Position numbers and translations under genes: made by a program. Shown in pieces: positions 55,578-64,000 of a stretch of 64,000 bases of DNA (within the stretch, counting starts at the first letter, position 1; each line of letters opens with the position of its first letter). Source of the DNA: Salinicola endophyticus (GTDB taxonomy: Bacteria > Pseudomonadota > Gammaproteobacteria > Pseudomonadales > Halomonadaceae). The notes under the pieces were generated by a model that worked only from the letters and a program-made list of their open reading frames with translations, was not told the DNA's origin and made no database searches. The stretch lies in NCBI RefSeq assembly GCF_003206575.1, contig NZ_PZJO01000006.1, positions 1 to 64,000 of the forward strand, written 5' to 3'.

Positions 55578-56546
55578 TTACGAGGCCTGGCTGCGCTCAC
55601 CGGGGCCGAAGCGGGCGCGATAGAGGCTCGGCGGTAGGCCGTAGTGGCGCTGGAACAGCCGCCGGAGCTGCTCGCCGCCGCCCAGCCGGCAGTGCTCGGC
55701 GATACGCGGCAGCGGTGCCGCGCTCTCGGCCAGCAGGCGCCGCGCCTCCTCCAGCCGCAGGCGGGTGAGGAAGTCCCCTGGGGTCATCCCCAACTGGCGC
55801 CGGAACAGGCGCTGGAAGTGGCGCGGGGTCACCGCCATGCGCGCGGCCAGCGTCTCGGTGTCCCACGCCGCCAGCGGGTCGCCGAGTACCACATCGACGA
55901 CCTGGCGCAGGCGCCCGTGGCTGTCGAGCTGACAGCGCAGGCCTTCGCTGAACTGGGCCTGATCGCCGGGTCGGTGCAGGAACATCACCAGCTCCCGCGC
56001 CACCTGGCCGGCCAGCGCCTCGCCCTGGTCAGCGGCGACCAGGGCGAGGGCCAGGTCGATCCCCGCGGTGATGCCGGCACTGGTGTGGATACCGCCGCTG
56101 CAGAGATAGAGTGCCTCGGCACGTACCTGAATGGTGGGGAACTCGGCGGCCAGCCGCGCAGCATGGCGCCAGTGGGTGGTGGCCTGGCGCCCGTCGAGCA
56201 ACCCCGCCCGGGCCAGGGCGAAGGCGCCGGTGCAGATCGAGCCGACCCTCGGGGTGCGCGCGGCGCGGGCGGCCAGCGTATCCAGCGTGGTGGGGCTCAG
56301 TCGATGCACGCCATGTCCACCGGCGATCAGCAGCGTGTCGCCAGCGGGGGTGGCGTCGAGGGCGTGGGTCGCGATCAGCGTCATGCCGCCGTTGGTGACC
56401 ACGGGCCCGGGCTCGTCGGCGAGCAGGCGCAGCCGATAGCGCGGCTCGCCGGCAGCCTCGTTGGCGCTGGCGAACACCTGCCATGGGCCGCTGGCATCCA
56501 GTAGCTGGCAGTCGGGATAGATGAACAGATCGAGCGTATGGGTCAT
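55578..56546 (-). CDS. GlxA-family AraC-type transcriptional regulator
   Basis: A 322-residue protein with an N-terminal DJ-1/PfpI-like amidotransferase domain (LDLFIYPDCQLLDASGPWQVFASAN, IAGGHGVHRL, GSICTGAFALARAGLLDGRQATTHW) and a C-terminal AraC DNA-binding domain (LAARMAVTPRHFQRLFRRQLGMTPGDFLTRLRLEEARRLL). The cysteine in SICTGAF occupies the nucleophile position of the DJ-1 fold. It resembles regulators of carnitine, glycine-betaine or choline use in related bacteria, but the effector is not known here. It is downstream of katG on the same strand, separated by a terminator and a cluster of hairpins. Confidence 0.92.
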   Translation of the reverse strand: MTHTLDLFIYPDCQLLDASGPWQVFASANEAAGEPRYRLRLLADEPGPVVTNGGMTLIATHALDATPAGDTLLIAGGHGVHRLSPTTLDTLAARAARTPRVGSICTGAFALARAGLLDGRQATTHWRHAARLAAEFPTIQVRAEALYLCSGGIHTSAGITAGIDLALALVAADQGEALAGQVARELVMFLHRPGDQAQFSEGLRCQLDSHGRLRQVVDVVLGDPLAAWDTETLAARMAVTPRHFQRLFRRQLGMTPGDFLTRLRLEEARRLLAESAAPLPRIAEHCRLGGGEQLRRLFQRHYGLPPSLYRARFGPGERSQAS

Positions 56547-56686
56547 CGACGGCTCCCGGCGGTGAATGCCCAGTCTCCTTTGTCGCCGCGATGTCGGCAA
56601 TGACGAATGGCCCACCGAAAGCGACACCCGATGTGAGCGACACTCTGTGTTCTCACCGGCTTCCGAGATGATGGCTCGAAGCGTAA

Positions 56687-56776
56687 CCGCCTGGGATGGC
56701 GGGCATAACGAACCGCCGGGAGCGGTTTTCAACGTCGCGCAGCGACGGCCCGGAGGGTGTCCGCCAGGGATGGCGG
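56687..56776. repeat. Cluster of four short hairpins upstream of the GlxA-type gene
   Basis: Four small inverted repeats follow each other: CCGCC-N6-GGCGG (56687-56702), AACCGC-N5-GCGGTT (56711-56727, followed by TTC), CGTCGC-GCA-GCGACG (56733-56747) and CCGCC-N6-GGCGG (56761-56776). The first and last are near-identical copies (CCGCCTGGGATGGCGGGCA against CCGCCAGGGATGGCGGGCA). The series lies next to the katG terminator. Confidence 0.7.
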
Positions 56777-56780
56777 GCAC

Positions 56781-56810
56781 AAAAAAAGCCGCCGGGGCTT
56801 AGCCGGCGGC
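56781..56810 (-). terminator. Rho-independent terminator of katG
   Basis: On the minus strand, GCCGCCGG, 7-base loop, CCGGCGGC, then seven T residues. It starts 30 bp past the katG stop. Confidence 0.92.
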
Positions 56811-56840
56811 AAAGTACGCAGGAACAGTTATGAGCAGCGG

Positions 56841-59180
<2,340 letters not shown>

Positions 59181-59269
59181 CTATGGGAAATGGCCTGACG
59201 CGTCTCCGATTGGGCTGGGCGCCGGCTGCGGTTATGCTGGGCGGGCCCGCTTTCCACCGGAGTTTCGTC

Positions 59270-62257
59270 ATGTCCCTGCCCGCCGACTGGTTCCCCTCTC
59301 AGCCGATCCCGGAAGCGCTGAGCGCTGCCCATGCCCAGGTGCTGAGTGCGCTGGAGGCTGCCTATGCGCAGGGTGATGCGGCCTGCCGCGAGGCCTGGCT
59401 GGGCCTCGACGAGGACCAGCGGCGCACGCTGGTACGCACCTGCCTGCTCTCCGAGTTCTTCCGCGAGGGGCTGTGCGCGCATCCCGAACGCCTGGTCGAG
59501 TGGCTGGACAGCGGCGAGCTCGAAGCGCCGCTGTCGCCAGCGGCACTGATGCAGACGCTCGCCACGCAGTTGGCGGCTGCGGCGGACGAGAACGCGCTGC
59601 ACGCCGCGCTGCGCCGGTTCCGCCAGGCGCGCATGCTGGCGATCGTATGGCGTGACCTCGCCGGGGCCGAGATGTGGCAGACCGCGCAGGCGGTCTCGCA
59701 TCTGGCCGAAACCTGTCTGGAAGGAGCGCTCAAGTGGCTCGAGCAGCACTACGCGGCACGTTGGGGTACCCCACAGGCGTGCGCCGACGGCACCCCGCAG
59801 CGGCTGGTGGTGCTGGGCATGGGCAAGCTCGGCGCCGGTGAACTCAATCTCTCCTCGGACATCGATCTGATCTTCGCCTTTCCCGAGAAGGGCACCACCC
59901 AGGGCGGTGAGCGCGCCTACGATCACCAGCAGTACTTCACCAAGCTGGGGCAGAAGCTGATCGCGGCACTCGACGTGATCACCGCCGACGGTTTCGCCTT
60001 CCGGGTCGACATGCGCCTGCGTCCGCTGGGCGACGGCGGGCCGCTGGTCGGCAGTTTCAATACGCTCACCGCCTACTATCAGGATCAGGGGCGCGAGTGG
60101 GAGCGCTACGCCATGCTCAAGGCGCGCCCGGTCGCCGGCGACCGCGAGGCGGGGCAGGCGCTGCTGGCGTCGCTGTCACCGTTCATCTATCGCAAGTATC
60201 TCGACTTCGGGGCGATCGAGTCGCTGCGCGAGATGAAGGCGATGATCCACCGTGAGGTGAAGCGGCTGGGACGCGACGACAACATCAAGCTGGGCCGCGG
60301 CGGTATTCGCGAGGTGGAGTTCGTGGTCCAGGCGTTCCAGCTGATCCGCGGCGGCCGCGATACCGAACTGCAGGTGACCTCGCTGCGCCTGGCCTTGACG
60401 CGGCTGGTCGAGCTGGAGCTGCTGCCGCCGGCGGTGGTCGACGAGCTGCGCGACGACTACGTCTTCCTGCGCGATCTGGAACATGCGCTGCAGGCGCGCC
60501 ACGACCGCCAGACCCAGCAGCTGCCGGAAGACGCCGAAGCGTGTGCGGCGCTGGCCATGGCCATGAACCTGGCCGATTGGACGGCGCTGCGGGCCGCGCT
60601 CGACGCCTGCCGTGAGCGTGTGCGGGGCCACTTCGACGCGGTGGTGGCTGACCCTCAGGAGGAGCCGGACGCCGACGAGGAGATGCCGGATCAGGCGCAA
60701 CTCGAGCGCTGGAGCCAGCTCTGGCGCCACGAGCTGGACGAGTCCCAGGCCCAGCAGATGTTGGAGGCGGCCGGTTTCACGCTGCCTGATGCCTGGCGCC
60801 GGCTCAAGGCATTCCGCGACTCGCGCGGAGTGCAGGCGATGCAGCGGATCGGCTTCGAGCGCCTCGAAGCGGTGATGCCGCTGCTGCTCGAGGCTCTGGC
60901 CGAGAGCGCCACCCCGACCACCGCGCTGGAGCGCGTACTGCCGCTGATCGAAGGGGTGCTGCGGCGCACCGCCTATCTCTCGCTGCTGCGCGAAAATCCC
61001 CAGGTGCTGCCGGGGCTGATCCGGCTGTGTGCCGCCAGCCCGTGGATCGCCGAGCAGCTGGCGCGCCACCCGATTCTGCTCGACGAGCTGCTGACGCCGG
61101 ACACCCTCTACTCGCCTGCCGACAAGGCGCGCCTGGCCGACGAACTGCGTCAGACCCTGGCGCGGATTCCCGAAGAGGACGAGGAGAGCTGGCTCGACGC
61201 CCTGCGTGTGTTCAAGCAGACCCAGGTGCTGCGGGTCGCCGCCTCGGACATCGCCGGGGCACGGGTGCTGATGAAGGTCAGTGACTATCTCACTGCGATT
61301 GCCGAAGTGATCCTCGACAGCGTGCTGCAGCGCGCCTGGCGCTCGCTCACCGCGCGCTACGGGGAGCCGCGCCCGCGGGAGGGGGCGGAGAAGGCCGAAT
61401 TCCTGATCGTCGGCTACGGCAAGCTCGGCGGCATCGAGCTGGGCTACGGCTCGGATCTGGATCTGGTGTTCCTCTACGACGCCGCGCCCCAGGGCGCCAC
61501 GGATGGCGCCAAGCCGATCGACAACGTGGTCTTCTTCACCCGGCTCGGCCAGCGCATCATCCATCTGCTCACGGCGACCACCCCCAGCGGCACGCTCTAC
61601 GAAGTCGACATGCGTCTGCGGCCCTCGGGCAATGCCGGGCTGCTGGTCTCCTCGCTCGACGCCTTCGCCGACTACCAGCGGCGCGAGGCCTGGACCTGGG
61701 AGCACCAGGCGCTGGTGCGGGCGCGGCCGGTGGCCGGGGATGCGGCGCTGGCATCGGCCTTCGAGGGGATACGTCGTGAGGTGCTGGGGCGCGAGCGCGA
61801 CCTCGCCGAGCTGCGTCGGGCGGTGGCCGAGATGCGCGCCAAGATGCGCCAGCACCTGGGCAGCGCAGCGGGGGAGGCCGACACCTTCAACCTCAAGCAG
61901 GACGCCGGCGGTCTGGTCGATATCGAGTTTCTGAACCAGTACGCGGTGCTGGCCTGGTCCAGTGCCACCCCGGCGCTGCTGGAGGTCACCGACAACATGC
62001 GCCTGCTGGACGCCCTGGCACAGAGTGAGCGCCTGCCCGAGCAAGAGGTGCGTGAGCTGCAGGCGGCCTACCTGGCCTACCGTGACGCCAGCCATCGTGC
62101 CGCCCTGGCCAAGACCGGCAGCGACGTACCGGCGGCCGATTTCGGCACCGAGCGGGCCCGAGTCCAGGCGGCATGGGCGGCATGGATCGAGACGGAGGGC
62201 GCTGCGGAGGGGGGATACCGCGCCGCGAGTGAGGCGCCTGGCGGAGCAGGGCGATAG
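59270..62257 (+). CDS. glnE: Glutamine synthetase adenylyltransferase/adenylyl-removing enzyme
   Basis: A 995-residue bifunctional regulator of glutamine synthetase. The N-terminal deadenylylating nucleotidyltransferase domain has GMGKLGAGELNLSSDIDLIF from residue 183. The C-terminal adenylylating domain has GYGKLGGIELGYGSDLDLVFLYD from about residue 715. Both GxGKxG and SDxDL motifs are intact, so both activities should be present. It responds to PII and glutamine in nitrogen control. The ATG at 59270 with GGAG upstream fits family starts; the frame extends to 59177. It is slightly longer than E. coli GlnE (946 residues). Confidence 0.96.
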   Translation: MSLPADWFPSQPIPEALSAAHAQVLSALEAAYAQGDAACREAWLGLDEDQRRTLVRTCLLSEFFREGLCAHPERLVEWLDSGELEAPLSPAALMQTLATQLAAAADENALHAALRRFRQARMLAIVWRDLAGAEMWQTAQAVSHLAETCLEGALKWLEQHYAARWGTPQACADGTPQRLVVLGMGKLGAGELNLSSDIDLIFAFPEKGTTQGGERAYDHQQYFTKLGQKLIAALDVITADGFAFRVDMRLRPLGDGGPLVGSFNTLTAYYQDQGREWERYAMLKARPVAGDREAGQALLASLSPFIYRKYLDFGAIESLREMKAMIHREVKRLGRDDNIKLGRGGIREVEFVVQAFQLIRGGRDTELQVTSLRLALTRLVELELLPPAVVDELRDDYVFLRDLEHALQARHDRQTQQLPEDAEACAALAMAMNLADWTALRAALDACRERVRGHFDAVVADPQEEPDADEEMPDQAQLERWSQLWRHELDESQAQQMLEAAGFTLPDAWRRLKAFRDSRGVQAMQRIGFERLEAVMPLLLEALAESATPTTALERVLPLIEGVLRRTAYLSLLRENPQVLPGLIRLCAASPWIAEQLARHPILLDELLTPDTLYSPADKARLADELRQTLARIPEEDEESWLDALRVFKQTQVLRVAASDIAGARVLMKVSDYLTAIAEVILDSVLQRAWRSLTARYGEPRPREGAEKAEFLIVGYGKLGGIELGYGSDLDLVFLYDAAPQGATDGAKPIDNVVFFTRLGQRIIHLLTATTPSGTLYEVDMRLRPSGNAGLLVSSLDAFADYQRREAWTWEHQALVRARPVAGDAALASAFEGIRREVLGRERDLAELRRAVAEMRAKMRQHLGSAAGEADTFNLKQDAGGLVDIEFLNQYAVLAWSSATPALLEVTDNMRLLDALAQSERLPEQEVRELQAAYLAYRDASHRAALAKTGSDVPAADFGTERARVQAAWAAWIETEGAAEGGYRAASEAPGGAGR

Positions 62258-62361
62258 CAGGCTAAGTTTTTTTGCCGACCTTTAAGGAAAACAGCGTTTG
62301 ATTAAGATATGATTAAATGCTGATGATACCTGTTACTGCCCTGCGCCCTGGAGCGACCCCC

Positions 62362-62979
62362 ATGGTTTCTCTCTCCCTCACCCCTGAACTTGCCCACGGC
62401 AACGACCGGGCGGTCTATCGGCACCCCGCCGAGGCCGGACGCTGCATCAAGGTACCGCGCTTCCCCGACCGCGGCAGCCACCAGAACGAGCGCGAGAAGA
62501 GCTACTTCGAGGGGCTCAAGCGGCGCGGCGTACACGACTGGCGCTACGTGCCGGAGTACTTCGGCACGGTCACCACCGATCTCGGCGAGGGGCTGGTCTT
62601 CGGTCTGGTCACCGATGCCGATGGCTCGCTGTCGCTCAATATTCGCCAGTTCCAGCAGCGTGGCGATGCCGACTGGTTGTCGACCCAGGCCTTCGTCGAC
62701 GAGCTCGAGCGGCTCTACCGCTATCTGCGCGACAACTGGATCGTGCCCTCGGACATCAACGATCGTAACGTGGTGTGCCAGCGGCGCGCCGACGGCAGTA
62801 TCCGGCTGTGGCTGATCGACGGTGTCTCCAACCCCGATTTCATGCCCCTGGCCAATGTCTGGCCGTGGTTCGCGCGGCAGAAGATAGACCGCCGCATGCA
62901 GCGCTTCTATCGCCGGCTGCATGAGTACGGCTTCATTTCCCGGGCGCAGCGGGATTCGCTGTTGGCGAGCCTATCCTAG
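62362..62979 (+). CDS. yrbL: YrbL-family protein
   Basis: A 205-residue protein of the YrbL family, which has a kinase-like fold and in enterobacteria is part of the PhoP/PhoQ network. Visible family features are the early HGNDRAVYRHPAEAGRCIKVPR (lysine equivalent to the ATP-binding lysine), REKSYFEGLKRRGVHDW, FGLVTDADG and LRDNWIVPSDINDRNVVCQ, a degenerate catalytic loop (D-I-N-D-R-N in place of HxDxxxxN). Activity as a kinase is uncertain. GGAG precedes the ATG at 62362. It follows glnE by about 100 bp. Confidence 0.85.
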   Translation: MVSLSLTPELAHGNDRAVYRHPAEAGRCIKVPRFPDRGSHQNEREKSYFEGLKRRGVHDWRYVPEYFGTVTTDLGEGLVFGLVTDADGSLSLNIRQFQQRGDADWLSTQAFVDELERLYRYLRDNWIVPSDINDRNVVCQRRADGSIRLWLIDGVSNPDFMPLANVWPWFARQKIDRRMQRFYRRLHEYGFISRAQRDSLLASLS

Positions 62980-63000
62980 GCTTTGTGCGAGCCTATAGTC

Positions 63001-63447
63001 ATGTCGACGATATCTTTGAGGAGCGCGACTGTCGCTGATTATCCGCGCCTTATCGAGGTGTGGGAGGCGTCGGTACGCACAACCCATGACTTTCTGGCCG
63101 AGCAAGATTTGCAGGCGTTGAAACCGCTGATTTTCAATCAGTATCTTGACGCGGTGTGCTTGACGCTAGCCTGCAGTGAGCAAGGCGACATCACCGGCTT
63201 TTCGGGCGTGGCTGACGACAATATCGAGATGTTGTTCATCGCGCCCGACTACCGGGGGCAAGGCATCGGGACGCGGTTACTGAGACAGGCGATCGATCAG
63301 CAGGGCGCGACGAGCGTCGATGTCAATGAGCAGAACCACGCGGCGCTGAGCTTTTATCGAGCTCGAGGCTTCGGCATAGGCGGCCGCTCGCCGTTGGATG
63401 GTCAGGGCAAGCCCTATCCGCTACTGCATCTGCAATTGAACGCCTGA
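63001..63447 (+). CDS. GNAT-family N-acetyltransferase
   Basis: A 148-residue acetyltransferase similar in layout to YjaB: LRSATVADYPRLIEVWEASVRTTHDFL, then the acetyl-CoA motif MLFIAPDYRGQGIGTRLL (R/Q-x-x-G-x-G), then VNEQNHAALSFYRARGFGIGGRS. The substrate is unknown. It is 21 bp after yrbL and may be co-transcribed. A terminator hairpin follows about 70 bp after the stop. Confidence 0.9.
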   Translation: MSTISLRSATVADYPRLIEVWEASVRTTHDFLAEQDLQALKPLIFNQYLDAVCLTLACSEQGDITGFSGVADDNIEMLFIAPDYRGQGIGTRLLRQAIDQQGATSVDVNEQNHAALSFYRARGFGIGGRSPLDGQGKPYPLLHLQLNA

Positions 63448-63514
63448 TTCAGCGGTCGGGAAATCTCAGCCAAAGCAGCCGACAGGCTCGAGGATTCGGC
63501 ATCGGGCACCCGAT

Positions 63515-63542
63515 AAAACGCCCTCCGCATGGAGGGCGTTTT
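63515..63542. terminator. Bidirectional rho-independent terminator
   Basis: A perfect 12-bp palindromic stem AAAACGCCCTCC-GCAT-GGAGGGCGTTTT with A tract on one side and T tract on the other, between the convergent GNAT and trhO genes. Confidence 0.88.
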
Positions 63543-63564
63543 GCGTTCCGGTGTTCGGAGCGGC

Positions 63565-64000
63565 TCAGCTCGGCTGGCGCGGATCACGGCCGATAGGGTG
63601 CGGCTCGTTGCGCGCCTTGGCCAGCTCGATCTGGCGCTGACGCTCGCGCGCGCCGGCACGGGTCTTCTCGGGCAGCGAATCCCAGCAGTGCGGACAGCTG
63701 ATCCCCGGGACGTAATGCTCGGATTCCTGATCCTCGGCGGAGATCGGCATGCGGCAGGCGTGGCACTGGGCGTACTCGCCCTCGCTCAGGTCGTGGCGCA
63801 CCGTGACCCGGTTGTCGAACACGAAGCAGTCGCCGCGCCAGCGCGTCTGCGCTTCCGGCACCTTCTCCAGATAGTTGAGAATCCCGCCCCTGAGGTGGAA
63901 GACCTCCTCGAAGCCCTCGCCCAGCATGAAGCTCGACGCCTTCTCGCAGCGGATGCCGCCAGTGCAGAACATCGCTACCTTCTTGTGCCGGCTGGGATCG
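63565..64000 (-). CDS. trhO: tRNA uridine(34) hydroxylase TrhO, 5' part beyond window
   Basis: The C-terminal ~144 codons of a rhodanese-domain protein of the TrhO (YceA) family, which makes 5-hydroxyuridine at the wobble position of tRNA using oxygen. The rhodanese active-site loop [16 protein letters not shown] carries the catalytic cysteine, followed by [17 protein letters not shown], typical of the family. A cysteine cluster (CHACRMP, then CPHCWDSL) forms a likely zinc-binding tail. The N-terminus lies to the right of position 64000. Confidence 0.93.
   Translation of the reverse strand, partial: DPSRHKKVAMFCTGGIRCEKASSFMLGEGFEEVFHLRGGILNYLEKVPEAQTRWRGDCFVFDNRVTVRHDLSEGEYAQCHACRMPISAEDQESEHYVPGISCPHCWDSLPEKTRAGARERQRQIELAKARNEPHPIGRDPRQPS

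Noticed and set aside
60176-62095. A 639-codon open frame on the minus strand across glnE
   Set aside because: Antisense shadow of glnE produced by third-position GC bias; no ribosome site or motifs.

Overview
The window reads as chromosome of a GC-rich, motile, aerobic gammaproteobacterium. The gene set (YejK, GlnE, YrbL, DbpA, RhlE, KatG, a DabAB inorganic-carbon pump, many ABC and sodium-coupled transporters) and protein style suggest a Halomonadaceae-like halophile. That placement is inferred from the sequence only.

Layout. 1-7 kb: two tandem chemotaxis receptors, each behind a clear sigma-28 promoter, then a nucleoid protein, an ABC-2 exporter and a SYLF lipoprotein. 7-12.6 kb: YeeN, DbpA, a RIO-type kinase, a zinc-free MDR oxidoreductase and an amino-acid binding protein. 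13-16.7 kb: a lower-GC stretch with DinB, MscS, GNAT and a divergent MarR/membrane-protein pair. 16.7-21.8 kb: a LysR regulator divergent from dabB-dabA.

22-28.7 kb is the most unusual part: an AT-rich island with the marks of an integron cassette array but no integrase in the window. Four attC-like sites can be placed. At each one the R'' box is complementary (5/7 to 7/7) to the first bases of its own cassette. The first cassette is unusually large (about 2.7 kb) and carries four genes: a dual-OB-like protein, a DUF488 protein, a DUF4326 protein and a coiled-coil TIR protein that is broken by an in-frame TAG. The island is built of two modules, each starting with the same ~265-bp sequence (repeat A) and ending with a near-identical 571-bp block that carries a HIT hydrolase gene. 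The cargo differs between the modules.

28.7-34.9 kb: LemA with two TPM-domain proteins, RhlE helicase, a periplasmic glycerophosphodiesterase, a cupin and an HXXEE protein. 34.9-45.3 kb: a peptide-scavenging cluster (LysR, peptide ABC importer, two M20 metallopeptidases) followed by proline iminopeptidase. 45.5-50.7 kb: diacylglycerol kinase, XdhC and a MocA-like nucleotidyltransferase, a MarR regulator, a stand-alone SIR2-like protein and NadC. 50.8-56.5 kb: a small membrane protein with a sodium:solute symporter, an MFS exporter, an OprB porin and a GlxA-type AraC regulator. 56.8-64 kb: KatG, GlnE, YrbL, a GNAT protein and the C-terminal part of TrhO, which runs off the right edge. No rRNA, tRNA, CRISPR array or IS transposase was recognised.
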